Part shown: positions 28,603 to 41,132 of the stretch, one piece after another | Layout of the letters: each line of letters begins with the position of its first letter | How positions within the stretch are numbered: position 1 is the stretch's first letter | Assembly (NCBI RefSeq): GCF_001639145.1 | Contig: NZ_LROY01000002.1 | Location: 1,830,501 to 1,894,500 of the forward strand | Direction of reading: 5' to 3' | DNA length: 64,000 nt | DNA from: Microbulbifer sp. Q7 | GTDB taxonomy: Bacteria > Pseudomonadota > Gammaproteobacteria > Pseudomonadales > Cellvibrionaceae | The notes under the pieces: model-generated | Told to the model about the DNA's origin: nothing | Seen by the model: the letters and a program-made list of their open reading frames with translations, nothing else | Database searches by the model: none | Program-made: the position numbers and the translations under genes

Positions 28603-29385
28603 TCAGCAACTACGCCGTACCGGCAGTGGCCGCCACCGATACCACTGATCTGCGACCAGTTCCCGCCAATACACCTGGCTGCGCAATAGTGCTGCGGCAC
28701 TGGGCAACCAGCGCAGCAGCCCGCTCTCGGCCCTGGGCACCAGCTCACCGGGACTTCCTACCGGCAGTGGCTGCACCTGAATACCCGCGCGGGCAAAACT
28801 CTCCGCCGCACGGGGCATATGCCACCAGTGGGTGACCAGAAGCACCCCTTCGACGCCGGCATCGTGCAAAAGTGCCGCCGAATTTGTGGCATTTTCCGCC
28901 GTAGTGCGGCTGCAATTCTCGCGCCAACTCACCGGGCGCTGGAAGATGTTCTCCAGCGCGTCCGCCATCAGCTGGGCTTCTGGCACCTTCTCGTCCGAAT
29001 ACACGCGCCCGCCGGAGACCAGTATGGGCAGATCCTTCGGGGCCTGCGCGGCCGCCCAGGCCACCCGCTCCAGACTGGCGGCAGACAGACGTTCAGCCCC
29101 GCTCACTGCATCCCGGTAACGTCCGCCGCCGAGCACCACAACCGCCGTTGGCTCAACCTCGGGCACCGGCGACTGAAGCTTGACCACACGCTGCCCCAAC
29201 CAACCCGAAAAGGCCGGTGTTGCACAAATCCACAAGGTGAGAAAACACAGGATCGCCAGCGGCAGCGACAATTTCGCAACGGGATTGGACGCGGGGAAAA
29301 ACCAGAATACGAAGGCCATCAAGAGCCCAACCAGGGGGGCAAATGGCGGCATGATGAGCGTGGCCAGGGCAGTTTGCAGTTCCAT
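28603..29385 (-). CDS. YdcF/ElyC-like DUF218 envelope protein
   Basis: 260 residues: two N-terminal membrane helices (about 8-32 and 38-60), then a DUF218 domain with AVVVLGGGRYRD, ILVSGGRVYSDEKVPEAQLM and ENCSRTTAENATNSAALL, ending with LVTHWWHMPRAAESFARAG. ElyC homologues act in the envelope; in E. coli ElyC affects undecaprenyl-phosphate metabolism and peptidoglycan synthesis at low temperature. The active-site Asn/Glu region (TTAENATN) is intact. It lies 66 nt downstream of the YbeL-like gene, same strand. Confidence 0.85.
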   Translation of the reverse strand: MELQTALATLIMPPFAPLVGLLMAFVFWFFPASNPVAKLSLPLAILCFLTLWICATPAFSGWLGQRVVKLQSPVPEVEPTAVVVLGGGRYRDAVSGAERLSAASLERVAWAAAQAPKDLPILVSGGRVYSDEKVPEAQLMADALENIFQRPVSWRENCSRTTAENATNSAALLHDAGVEGVLLVTHWWHMPRAAESFARAGIQVQPLPVGSPGELVPRAESGLLRWLPSAAALLRSQVYWRELVADQWYRWRPLPVRRSC

Positions 29386-29451
29386 CTTGGTCAGCGAATA
29401 TCCCTTGTCGTGGGTGGTCGGGTTCGGTAACTGGGCGGGTCGAGCACCGGT

Positions 29452-32646
<3,195 letters not shown>

Positions 32647-32656
32647 TTAGCCCGTC

Positions 32657-32740
32657 ATGGTGGATGCGCTTTCGCTTATCCACCCTACGGGTTGAAATAG
32701 CCCTCTGACGTAGGGTGGATAAGCGCAGCGCATCCACCAT
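32657..32740. repeat. GTAGGGTGGATAAGCG-type inverted repeat after leuS
   Basis: Arms at 32657-32689 and 32709-32740 pair over about 32 nt with one interruption; the right arm contains GTAGGGTGGATAAGCG. This motif is common between genes in many gammaproteobacteria. It starts 11 nt after the leuS stop and may act as a terminator or mRNA 3' stabiliser. Confidence 0.7.
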
Positions 32741-32770
32741 TGCTTACGAAGCACAATGATCAGATGTGAA

Positions 32771-32881
32771 GGGAGGGTGCCGGGTACAGGTTTTCAGGAG
32801 CGTCGCAAACAGGAAGTTTGCGCCGCAACGCCCAGGGATGGGTTCACAGTGGTCCTGAAAACCTGTACCCGGCACACTCCC
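32771..32881. repeat. Long-armed palindromic intergenic element, copy 3
   Basis: Outer arms of 29 nt (32771-32799 and 32853-32881) with one mismatch, an internal GCGTCGCAAAC.. hairpin and the core CCCAGGGATGGGTTCAC at 32831-32847. The inner part is nearly identical to copy 1 (12654-12764), while the outer arms differ from it with compensating changes. Confidence 0.75.
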
Positions 32882-32916
32882 GCCACCACATCAGCAATAG
32901 AACGCAACGGACCTCG

Positions 32917-33447
32917 ATGAAATCAATAATGCTCCGCACCCTAACAATAATCCTGGCCATCACAATCTCAGCCTGTGGCTGGCATCTCCGCGGCGCACCC
33001 AAAAACCTCCCTCCGGGCAGCAAGCTCTACATCACCGCCCAGGACCCCAGAAGCGAGCTCGCCGAAAGCATCACCCGCCTGCTGCAAACCAGCGGCCTGC
33101 CCCTAGCGGAAGCCCCCAGCGAAGCCGACTTCACCCTGACCATCCACAAAGAGACCGAAACCAAACGCACCGTCTCCGTCGATGCCAAAGGGCGCGCCTC
33201 CGAATACGAACTCATCACCAGCGCCGAATACAGCGTGCGCGACAACACCGGCCGCGACCTGCTCACCATGGCCCGCGCCGACGTCTACCGCACCCTGGAG
33301 TGGGACGACAACGAAGTAGTCAGTAAAGGGGAAGAAGAACGCCTGCAACGGGAAGAAATGCGCCGCGAGCTGATCGGCCGCATCATCGACCGCCTGCGCC
33401 GCATCGACATCAACGCACCCGTGCGCGACAACCCGGCGTCCCCCTGA
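32917..33447 (+). CDS. lptE: LPS-assembly lipoprotein LptE
   Basis: 176 residues with a lipoprotein signal (LTIILAITISACGWHLRG, Cys near residue 20). The CGWHLRG start of the mature protein is the LptE hallmark. LptE plugs the LptD barrel and aids LPS transport to the outer membrane. The ATG at 32917 was chosen because earlier in-frame starts lie within the palindromic repeat. Gene order leuS-lptE-holA matches E. coli, and holA begins one base after the stop. Confidence 0.92.
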   Translation: MKSIMLRTLTIILAITISACGWHLRGAPKNLPPGSKLYITAQDPRSELAESITRLLQTSGLPLAEAPSEADFTLTIHKETETKRTVSVDAKGRASEYELITSAEYSVRDNTGRDLLTMARADVYRTLEWDDNEVVSKGEEERLQREEMRRELIGRIIDRLRRIDINAPVRDNPASP

Positions 33448-33448
33448 T

Positions 33449-34453
33449 ATGCCACGGATCAACCCACGCCAGCTCGCGCAAAACCTCCGCCAAGGTCTCG
33501 CCCCCATCTACGTCGTCACCGGCGACGAACCCCTGCTGGTACAGGAATGCTGCGACACTATCCGCGATGTCGCGCGCAAGCATGGCTTCAGCGAGCGTGA
33601 CCTGCTGCACGGCGAACACAACTTCGACTGGGGGCAACTGCTCTCCGCCGCCGGCAGCATGTCCCTGTTCGCCGACAAAAAAATTATCGAACTGCGCCTG
33701 CCCGGCGGCAAACCCGGCGACAAAGGCAGCAAAGCACTGCAAGAGTTCGCCAGCATGGCGAACGATGAAACCCTGTTACTGCTGGTACTGCCCAGGCTCG
33801 ACCGCTCGCAATTGAACAGCAAGTGGGTAAAAGCCCTCGAAGCCAAGGGCGTATTGATCCAGATCTGGCCCGTAGACGCCTCCGAAATGCCCCGCTGGAT
33901 TCACCAGCGCCTGCGCGCCAACGGCCTCGATGCCGAGCCGGAAGCCATCCAGATTCTTGCCGAACGTGTCGAAGGCAACCTGCTCGCCGCCAGCCAGGAA
34001 ATCGAAAAGCTGAAACTGCTGGCCAACGACAGCGTGATCACCGCCGAAACCATGAACAACGCCGTCGCCAGCTCCGCCCGCTACGACGTCTTCGGCCTGA
34101 TCGACAAAGCCCTCGCCGCCGACGCTGCCGGCGCGGTCCGCACACTGCAGGGGCTGCGCGCCGAAGGCGTCGAAGCACCGGTGGTACTCTGGGCCATCGC
34201 CCGTGAAATACGCACGCTGCTGGAGACCCAGGAAAAGCTCGAGCAGGGCCAGCCCATCAATCGGCTGGTGCGCATCCAGAAGCGCCAGCCACTGGTGCAG
34301 TCCGCCTGCCAGCGCCTGCGCCCCCGCCACCTGCAAAACTTCCTGTTGCGCGCCCGCGCCGTCGATAACGCCATCAAGGGCGGCAAGGAAATGGATCCCT
34401 GGGCGGGCCTGCTGGAACTCACGCTCAATCTCTCCGGTAAGCGCAGCATCTGA
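33449..34453 (+). CDS. holA: DNA polymerase III subunit delta
   Basis: 334 residues, the clamp-loader subunit that opens the beta ring. PIYVVTGDEPLLVQECCDTI near the N-terminus and LFADKKIIELRLPGGKPG are typical of HolA, and the C-terminal collar domain follows from about residue 215. It is tightly linked to lptE (1-nt gap). Length is as in E. coli (343). Confidence 0.94.
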   Translation: MPRINPRQLAQNLRQGLAPIYVVTGDEPLLVQECCDTIRDVARKHGFSERDLLHGEHNFDWGQLLSAAGSMSLFADKKIIELRLPGGKPGDKGSKALQEFASMANDETLLLLVLPRLDRSQLNSKWVKALEAKGVLIQIWPVDASEMPRWIHQRLRANGLDAEPEAIQILAERVEGNLLAASQEIEKLKLLANDSVITAETMNNAVASSARYDVFGLIDKALAADAAGAVRTLQGLRAEGVEAPVVLWAIAREIRTLLETQEKLEQGQPINRLVRIQKRQPLVQSACQRLRPRHLQNFLLRARAVDNAIKGGKEMDPWAGLLELTLNLSGKRSI

Positions 34454-34628
34454 CCCAGCCCCTTCCCTCCCGGCCTCCCCAAGACCGGGGTGGTGCCAAT
34501 AAATACCACGGCCCAGGCTCCTCAAGGCAAGCCTACCGGGCCAGAACGCGCTAGGATATTCAGCGGACCCCACTCCGGCGGCGAACCCGGCATCACCCGC
34601 CCCGGTCAACCTGGCAGAGACCGCGCGC

Positions 34629-36287
34629 ATGACACACGACACCACCGCACCCGATGTTGCCAACACCCATCAGGTGTTCAACCAGCCGGCACCGCTCCAC
34701 GGCCACAACCTCTACGCCGGCGATACCGCGCTCAGGGAAGCCGTCACCCGTTACGGCGGCCACTGGGGCGAGGATGACCTGCAACGCTACGGCGAGGTGT
34801 GCGGGCGGCCGGAGTGGATCGAGCGCGGCTTTCAGGCCAACCACTACAAGCCGGAATTCGAGCCTCACGACCGGGTGGGCAACCGCATCGATCAGGTCAA
34901 CTACCACCCCGCCTATCACCAGCTCATGCAGCTGGCCATGAGCGAGGGGCTGCACGCATCCCCCTGGACAGACCCGAAACCCGGTGCGCATGTGGTGCGG
35001 GCGGCCAAATACTATCTGCACAGCCAGGTGGAGTCCGGCCACGGCTGCCCCGTCACCATGACCTTCGCCTCGCTACCCTCCATCCAGCTATCCCCGGCGC
35101 TCGCCGAAGAGTGGCTACCTAAAATTACCGACCGCGGCTACGACCCCAGCAACCGACCGCACACGGCGAAGTCCACCGTAACCATTGGCATGGGCATGAC
35201 CGAAAAACAGGGTGGCTCGGATGTGCGCGCCAATACCACCAGCGCAACCCCGGTTGGCAATGGCGCTTACGAACTCGTGGGCCACAAGTGGTTTACTTCC
35301 GCCCCCATGTGCGACGCCTTTTTGATGCTGGCGCAAACCGCGGCCGGACTCAGTTGCTTCCTGGTGCCCCGCTGGCGTCCCGACGGGAAAAAAAACCCCA
35401 TTCAGATACAACGGCTGAAGGACAAGGCGGGCAATGTCTCCAATGCCTCCTCAGAGATCGAGTTGCGCGGCGCGCTGGGCTGGCTGGTAGGTGATGAAGG
35501 ACGCGGTGTACCGGCGATTATCGAGATGGTCGCCGCTACACGCTTCGACTGCATGATCGGTTCGGCCGCCGGCCAGCGCCAGGCCACCCTGCAGGCGATT
35601 TACCACGCAAGCCAGCGCAGCGCATTTGGCAAGCCATTGATCGAACAGCCACTGATGCAGAATGTGCTCGCAGACTTACAGCTGGAGGTAGAAGGGTCCG
35701 TCGCCATGACTCTGCGTATGGCACAGTCGATGGACCACCTCGACGACTCACAGCAAAAGCTGCTGATGCGCCTCGGCACCGCGGTGGGGAAATACTGGAT
35801 TTGCAAGCGTACCCCGCACCACGCCTACGAAGCCATGGAGTGCCTGGGAGGCAATGGCGTGATTGAAAACTTCATTACCGCGCGCCTGTACCGCGATGCG
35901 CCCATCAATGCCATCTGGGAGGGCTCGGGCAATATTCAGGCACTGGATGTGCTGCGCGCACTAAGCAAGACACCTGCGGTACTCACCACCTGGTATGACG
36001 AGCTGGAAAAAAGCAAAGGCAGCGACACCCTGTTCGATACCGCAGTTACCCGGCTGAAGGATACGCTGCGCAACCTCGACGACCTGGAATATCGCGCACG
36101 CGACGTGGTGGATCAGATGGCGCTCACCATGCAATCGCACCTGCTGATTCAGGGGGGTAACACCGTGTTGGCGGAAGGTTTTCTACGCTCCCGCCTGGGG
36201 AAACACGGCGCGGGGAATACCGGCGCCCTACCCGTTGGCGTGGACGTAAAATCCATCATCGAACGGGGAAACCCGCTGGTGAGCTAG
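34629..36287 (+). CDS. aidB: AidB-like acyl-CoA dehydrogenase
   Basis: 552 residues aligning along the length with E. coli AidB: HQVFNQPAPLHGHNLYAGD at the start, HVVRAAKYYLHSQVESGHGC, and GMGMTEKQGGSDVRANTTSA (flavin-binding region, about 188). YEAMECLGGNGVIENF and the WEGSGNIQALDVLRAL segment complete the acyl-CoA dehydrogenase fold. AidB is an Ada-regulated flavoprotein that protects DNA against alkylation; its dehydrogenase activity is weak. No ada gene is nearby, so the physiological role here could also be catabolic. Confidence 0.85.
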   Translation: MTHDTTAPDVANTHQVFNQPAPLHGHNLYAGDTALREAVTRYGGHWGEDDLQRYGEVCGRPEWIERGFQANHYKPEFEPHDRVGNRIDQVNYHPAYHQLMQLAMSEGLHASPWTDPKPGAHVVRAAKYYLHSQVESGHGCPVTMTFASLPSIQLSPALAEEWLPKITDRGYDPSNRPHTAKSTVTIGMGMTEKQGGSDVRANTTSATPVGNGAYELVGHKWFTSAPMCDAFLMLAQTAAGLSCFLVPRWRPDGKKNPIQIQRLKDKAGNVSNASSEIELRGALGWLVGDEGRGVPAIIEMVAATRFDCMIGSAAGQRQATLQAIYHASQRSAFGKPLIEQPLMQNVLADLQLEVEGSVAMTLRMAQSMDHLDDSQQKLLMRLGTAVGKYWICKRTPHHAYEAMECLGGNGVIENFITARLYRDAPINAIWEGSGNIQALDVLRALSKTPAVLTTWYDELEKSKGSDTLFDTAVTRLKDTLRNLDDLEYRARDVVDQMALTMQSHLLIQGGNTVLAEGFLRSRLGKHGAGNTGALPVGVDVKSIIERGNPLVS

Positions 36288-36316
36288 CGGGAATCGCCGC
36301 AGGGGATAAGAGAGGA

Positions 36317-36727
36317 TCAGGAGATGAGCGAGCGGATCGGCGCCAGATCGGGATTGTCTTCCGGCAGCGCCAGCCGGCGCATACGCACTTCCTGCGAGAG
36401 CTCCGAACCCGCCTTGTGCAACGCACCCTCGGCGAAGCGGGCCAACTCAGCGTCGCGGTCGCCACTCTGGCTGAGATCCGTCAGCTGACGCAATAACCCG
36501 GCATAAGCCACAAGCGCATCGTCGTACCGACCCTGGCGAAAATACAGATCGGCCAGATTCTGGTAACTGACCGACAGCATGGCGATTGCCGCCTCCGGGT
36601 CTTTCCATTCCGTAAGTAATGGGACCACCCGCTCGCACGATGACTTGTAAAGTTGCTCCGCATCGCTCTCGCGGCCTTCCTGGTAGGCGCGATTGGCGGA
36701 TTGCATGATTGCCTTCCACTGCTCCAT
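36317..36727 (-). CDS. Small tetratricopeptide-like protein
   Basis: 136 residues, entirely helical. ANRAYQEGRESDAEQLYKSS and YQNLADLYFRQGRYDDALVA look like two or three TPR units. No signal peptide. It probably acts as a protein-protein adaptor in the cytoplasm, but no partner is encoded next to it. A Ser/Ile-rich C-terminal end follows the last repeat. Confidence 0.65.
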   Translation of the reverse strand: MEQWKAIMQSANRAYQEGRESDAEQLYKSSCERVVPLLTEWKDPEAAIAMLSVSYQNLADLYFRQGRYDDALVAYAGLLRQLTDLSQSGDRDAELARFAEGALHKAGSELSQEVRMRRLALPEDNPDLAPIRSLIS

Positions 36728-36859
36728 AGAGCTTCCCTGGATGTTTCAATCTGTAAGGTTTGGCGCAGAAAACTTTCTTGCGGATTAGAACAACAACATT
36801 AGTGATTCAAACAATACCAGCTCCACCGCATCCCCTGTCAAGAGCCAAGTGTCACCAGC

Positions 36860-36886
36860 AAAAAAGCCCCGCCAAAAGGCGGGGCA
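36860..36886 (-). terminator. Terminator of the TonB-dependent receptor gene
   Basis: GCCCCGCC / GGCGGGGC with an AAAA loop. On the minus strand the stem is followed by a T-run (from the A-run at 36860-36865). It sits about 30 nt past the receptor stop. Confidence 0.85.
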
Positions 36887-36914
36887 ACAAGGGAACGATC
36901 AAGCTCGCAAACAA

Positions 36915-39518
36915 TTAAAACAATCGGTAGTTCACCCCAAGCTGCGCACGCCAGCCATAGTATTCAACCTGCTTCGGACGATCGGCGTCACCCAAGTAAT
37001 AGGTCAGCGGCTCATTGGTGAGGTTGTTGGCTTCGGCAAACACCGTCAGCTTGTCACTCACCAGGTAGGAGGCACTGAAATCAAGGCTGGTGTATTCGCC
37101 GTAGAAGCTATCGAGATAGGTCCCGGTATCCTCACTGCGAGAAGTAGCATGCTCCTCGATGTAGTCCCCTTTATGGTTCTGGGCCAATCGCAGGGACAGC
37201 GCGCCGTCATCATAAAATACTGAAATGTTGTGCAACTGATCCGCCTGGCGTGGAATCGCCACCTTACCTTCGCGATCTGGGATGCGCATTTCCGAGTCCA
37301 TCAGGGTCAGGTTTGCGGAAACACCGAGGTTTTCCAGTGCCCCGGGCAGGAAGTCCAGTTTGCGCACCACATTGAATTCGAGCCCGGTGAGAGATGCGTT
37401 ATCCCCATTTTCCGGGCGGAAGAAATCGACCCCGGAATTACCGTTGTAGTCGCCCTCACTCGCATCGCGGAAAACCGGATCGGTAATGTCTTTGTAGAAC
37501 AAACCTGCGGAAACTACGCCGTTACCGTCTTCGAAATAGCGCTCGTACATCAGATCAAGGTTGAGCGAGTATGTGGGCTCCAGATCGGCGTTGCCGGAAC
37601 TGAATTCGTTATCGTGTTCGACGAAGGTGCCACCGGGATTCGAGTCGCCGAAGTCCGGGCGGGCAAAGGTGCGGGTCATGGCAAAGCGCAGGTTGCTGTC
37701 GTCGTCGAGCGCATATTTCATATGCAGCGAAGGCAGCACCGAAAGGTAGTTTTTCTTACCACGGTTATCGACCAGTTCCGCTGTGCCCTCCTCGTCATTT
37801 TCGACCAAAACCTGGCCATCCACCCGGGTATTGGTCTGAGTCAAGCGTAACCCCGCCACCAGCGTGAGATCATGATTGTAATGATACGTACCCATACCGT
37901 AGCCAGACAGGTGACGTTCGCGCACATCAAAGTTCCGGCCAAGGGCGCCTCCATTTTCCACCAGCGCGGACTCGCTCTCTACCAGACGGAACTTGTCGCG
38001 GTTAGCATTCCAGAACGCCTGCATCGCGGCAGTGGAGGCCACCGGGGAGAAGATTCCACTTAAATTACCGCCCACCTCGGTCAGATAATCGTCGCGGCCA
38101 GGCTGATCGCGAAGATCGAAGTCCGACAGTACCGGTGCCGGACCGAAGGCTTCTTCATCCCACTGATAAAACTCATCCGAGAAACTGGCGATACGTTCTT
38201 TATCGCGGTATTTCACACCGAACTTCAGTTCAAGGTCGTCACTGAATTCCGTGGTCAGGTCGACCTGCGCAATGGCACGATCTTTTTCCCGTACATCAAT
38301 CTTGTACAGCTCAACCCAAGCGAGATTCGCCTGAGTGGGATCCATCTCGAAATCGTCCGGCAGGTGAGTGTCCGGACGTCCGGCAGCACTGGTACCACCG
38401 TCAATTTCGCTGTGGGATTGGCCGCCTTCGTCGAGCCCTTCATAACCAACCCCGGTCTGGTCAAAGCGCGCGACAAAATAACTATTGTCGTTGCCATTGG
38501 GGTAATCACCATAGTAGAAACGGTTATCGTAGCTGGCGATGCTCCAGTCCAATTTGGACTGCTCACTGACAAAATGCTCACCGCCAAACTCCAACCCCCG
38601 CATTTCGGTAACCAGAATGTCACGGATGTGCTGCAGCTCTAGGCGGTCTTTGTCGAAGCGCAGGCGATGCTTGTAATGGGTCTCATCGTCTTCCAGCGTG
38701 CCGTAGAGACCTCGAGCAAACAGCTTGTCGCCATTATCAAGATTGTATTCCATACCGGCATTGAGCCCGTAGGTTTCCCGTTCCCCGGTATAGTCTCGCA
38801 TCTCCAGGCGATAGATACCGGTATCTTTACGACGCGGCTCGAAATTGTCCGTTGCCCAGTCACGTTTCCAGCTGGTGGCATTGACGATGTAGCCAAACTT
38901 GCCGTCGGCCGAACGATCCCCCCACAACAAGTTAAGGGAGTTACTATCGCCATCTGCCTTGTCTACAACACCTCCGGCAACAGAAATGTCGAAGGTGCGC
39001 TCCTTCGGCGCCGTGCGGGTAATGAAGTTGACATTACCGCCGATGGCGTCCCCTTCCTGATCCGCGGTCACGGCCTTGGAAACCTCTACACGCTCGATCA
39101 GTTCCGACGGAAAGAAATCAAATGCGGTCGCACGGCTTGTGGTTTCCTCTTCTGCCGTGGGCAGGCGGTGACCATTTACACTGGCCGAGCTCCATTGGGC
39201 GGGCAAACCACGAATAGCCACAAAGCGCCCTTCCCCCTGGTCGCGCTCGATGGAAACACCCGGGATACGCTGCACGGCCTCCGCCGCGTTGCGGTCAGGC
39301 AGTTTTCCAATACCGTCCGCAGAAACCACATTCAGGATCTTGTCGGAATCACGCTGCCGCTCCAGTGAGCGCAGTTCATTGCCAAACTGACCGGTTACGG
39401 TCACCTCCTCCAGCTGGCTATCGCCCAGTTTTTCCGATGCCCGGTGCTCAATGGTTTGTGCAATGGCTGCTTGGCTGGCCACTAGCGCAATGGTCGCTGG
39501 TAGTAATTTACGTTTCAT
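36915..39518 (-). CDS. TonB-dependent outer-membrane receptor (Xanthomonas/Caulobacter type)
   Basis: 867 residues. Signal peptide (MKRKLLPATIALVASQAAIA), TonB-box-like LEEVTVTGQFG (about 37-47), plug domain with RIPGVSIERDQGEGRFVAIR and VEVSKAVTADQEGDAIGGNV, a 22-strand barrel and a terminal Phe (GVNYRLF). The plug matches the TIGR01782 class, which imports carbohydrates and other larger substrates. It is divergent from the phosphonate operon, and a palindrome shared with that operon (39628-39639) lies in its upstream region. It probably brings the phosphonate-bearing substrate across the outer membrane; the substrate itself is inferred from context. Confidence 0.92.
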   Translation of the reverse strand: MKRKLLPATIALVASQAAIAQTIEHRASEKLGDSQLEEVTVTGQFGNELRSLERQRDSDKILNVVSADGIGKLPDRNAAEAVQRIPGVSIERDQGEGRFVAIRGLPAQWSSASVNGHRLPTAEEETTSRATAFDFFPSELIERVEVSKAVTADQEGDAIGGNVNFITRTAPKERTFDISVAGGVVDKADGDSNSLNLLWGDRSADGKFGYIVNATSWKRDWATDNFEPRRKDTGIYRLEMRDYTGERETYGLNAGMEYNLDNGDKLFARGLYGTLEDDETHYKHRLRFDKDRLELQHIRDILVTEMRGLEFGGEHFVSEQSKLDWSIASYDNRFYYGDYPNGNDNSYFVARFDQTGVGYEGLDEGGQSHSEIDGGTSAAGRPDTHLPDDFEMDPTQANLAWVELYKIDVREKDRAIAQVDLTTEFSDDLELKFGVKYRDKERIASFSDEFYQWDEEAFGPAPVLSDFDLRDQPGRDDYLTEVGGNLSGIFSPVASTAAMQAFWNANRDKFRLVESESALVENGGALGRNFDVRERHLSGYGMGTYHYNHDLTLVAGLRLTQTNTRVDGQVLVENDEEGTAELVDNRGKKNYLSVLPSLHMKYALDDDSNLRFAMTRTFARPDFGDSNPGGTFVEHDNEFSSGNADLEPTYSLNLDLMYERYFEDGNGVVSAGLFYKDITDPVFRDASEGDYNGNSGVDFFRPENGDNASLTGLEFNVVRKLDFLPGALENLGVSANLTLMDSEMRIPDREGKVAIPRQADQLHNISVFYDDGALSLRLAQNHKGDYIEEHATSRSEDTGTYLDSFYGEYTSLDFSASYLVSDKLTVFAEANNLTNEPLTYYLGDADRPKQVEYYGWRAQLGVNYRLF

Positions 39519-39627
39519 GAATCCCCCGTTCTGGTCTGTTTAAGAATATTCATCGCGATCGGTCATCACATACCCGCAGTCATGCGCTGGATTGCAGCGT
39601 TACCGATTCGCGATGCACCGATCAATC

Positions 39628-39639
39628 TGGACTAGACCA
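39628..39639. promoter_or_regulatory. Candidate GntR-family operator O1
   Basis: TGGACTAGACCA, one mismatch from the perfect palindrome found at 39783 and 44649. It lies 110 nt upstream of the TonB receptor start in the divergent region. Confidence 0.65.
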
Positions 39640-39782
39640 AAAGGCTAGGCATTCAATGTGAAACTTTTGTAACGGGTAGGTGAAACTTTTTTAAAGCACC
39701 CAGAAATTTCGTACAGGCATGACCGGGACGGATTGAGAAAAGATCGCCACGTAACAGATTCGTAATAGAACCAACTTACTAT

Positions 39783-39794
39783 TGGTCTAGACCA
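39783..39794. promoter_or_regulatory. Candidate GntR-family operator O2
   Basis: TGGTCTAGACCA, a perfect 12-nt palindrome 22 nt upstream of the MFS gene start and right after a possible -10 (TACTAT, 39777-39782). It differs by one base from the reported PhnF site of mycobacteria (TGGTATAGACCA), a HutC-type GntR regulator like the one encoded at 43849. Confidence 0.75.
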
Positions 39795-39816
39795 GAAATA
39801 AATGAGGACTCAGACC

Positions 39817-41118
39817 ATGTCAGCACCATTCCATGCCAGGAGTAAAAGCCTGGCCCTGGTGACATTCGCCGGGCTGTCGGCGTTCTTCACCTATTTCTGC
39901 ATGTACGCCTTCCGCAAGCCGTTTACTGCGGCAACCTATGAGCAGGTGGAGGGGTGGCATTTCGCGCTGGATTACAAGGTAGCGCTGATCATTGCCCAGC
40001 TTTTGGGCTACGCCCTGTCCAAGTTTATTGGTATCAAGGTCATCTCTGAACTGCGCGCCACACAGCGGGGCGTATTGCTGGTTGGGCTGGTTCTGATCAG
40101 CTATCTGGCGTTAGTACTGTTTGCGCTCATACCAGCGCCCTTCAATGTAGCCCTCTTGTTTTTGAATGGTCTGCCGCTGGGTATGGTGTGGGGGCTGGTA
40201 TTCAGCTATCTCGAGGGGCGCAGGGTCACCGAGGCCTTGGGTGCCATTCTTTGCGCGAGCCTGATCGTGTCTTCCGGGGCAGTTAAGGCGGTGGCTGGCT
40301 ATCTGATGCTTGAGTGGCAGGTGCCCGAGCAGTGGATGCCGGCAGTAGTAGGTCTTTTGTTTATACCCGGACTGATCTTGTCCGTCGCGGCACTTTCCCG
40401 CACACCCAAACCAGACCAGCAGGATTTTGCGGCACGTCAGCAACGCGTCCCCATGAGCGGGCAGATGCGCCTTGCCTTTATGCGCGAAACGGGCGCGGGG
40501 CTCGCTGCACTGGTTCTAACCTATGTATTTCTGACTGCGTTTCGCGATTTCACCGATAACTTTGCCGCGGAGTTGTGGCAATCCCTGGGTTACGGCAGTA
40601 CGCCGGAAATTTTTCTGACCAGTACATTGCCCGTCACCCTGATCGTCCTCGGTGCGCTCGCACTGCTGATATTCGTGCGCGACAACTACCTCGCCCTGCG
40701 TTTTAACCAGACAGTGGTCGCACTCGGCGGTATCACCTGCGTTTGCGCTTCACTGGCGTTTGAGGCGGGCAACATTGATGGAGCGCTGTGGATGATCGCC
40801 GTCAATACCGGCTTGTATATGGGGTTCATCCCGTTCAATTGTCTGCTGTTCGAGCGGCTAGTGGCCTGTACCCGATCTCTTGGCAATGCGGGGTTCGCCA
40901 TCTATCTCGCAGACAGTAGCGGTTATCTGGGCAGCGTGGCGGTAATGCTCTACAAAACTTTTGCCACTCCGGAGCTGGCCTGGCTCGATTTCACCTTGCA
41001 ATTTGCCTACGTGGTCGGCGCGGCCTGCACGCTGCTAATGCTGTTCTCCATGCTCTATTTTCGCCGCCTGCAAACTGACGCCTACCCCGTCCAGTCAGCG
41101 GCTTACCCCACCGTTTAG
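39817..41118 (+). CDS. MFS transporter of the DUF5690 type, likely organophosphonate uptake
   Basis: 433 residues with about 12 membrane helices. FFTYFCMYAFRKPFTAATYE near the N-terminus resembles the GlpT/UhpC group of organophosphate transporters. Start chosen at ATG 39817 because a GAGGA Shine-Dalgarno sits 8 nt upstream, inside the codons that follow an earlier ATG at 39802. It heads the operon MFS, FAD oxidoreductase, HD protein, phnX and directly follows operator O2. Inner-membrane import of an aminophosphonate is inferred from context. Confidence 0.82.
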   Translation: MSAPFHARSKSLALVTFAGLSAFFTYFCMYAFRKPFTAATYEQVEGWHFALDYKVALIIAQLLGYALSKFIGIKVISELRATQRGVLLVGLVLISYLALVLFALIPAPFNVALLFLNGLPLGMVWGLVFSYLEGRRVTEALGAILCASLIVSSGAVKAVAGYLMLEWQVPEQWMPAVVGLLFIPGLILSVAALSRTPKPDQQDFAARQQRVPMSGQMRLAFMRETGAGLAALVLTYVFLTAFRDFTDNFAAELWQSLGYGSTPEIFLTSTLPVTLIVLGALALLIFVRDNYLALRFNQTVVALGGITCVCASLAFEAGNIDGALWMIAVNTGLYMGFIPFNCLLFERLVACTRSLGNAGFAIYLADSSGYLGSVAVMLYKTFATPELAWLDFTLQFAYVVGAACTLLMLFSMLYFRRLQTDAYPVQSAAYPTV

Positions 41119-41132
41119 AAAGGAAACACCCA

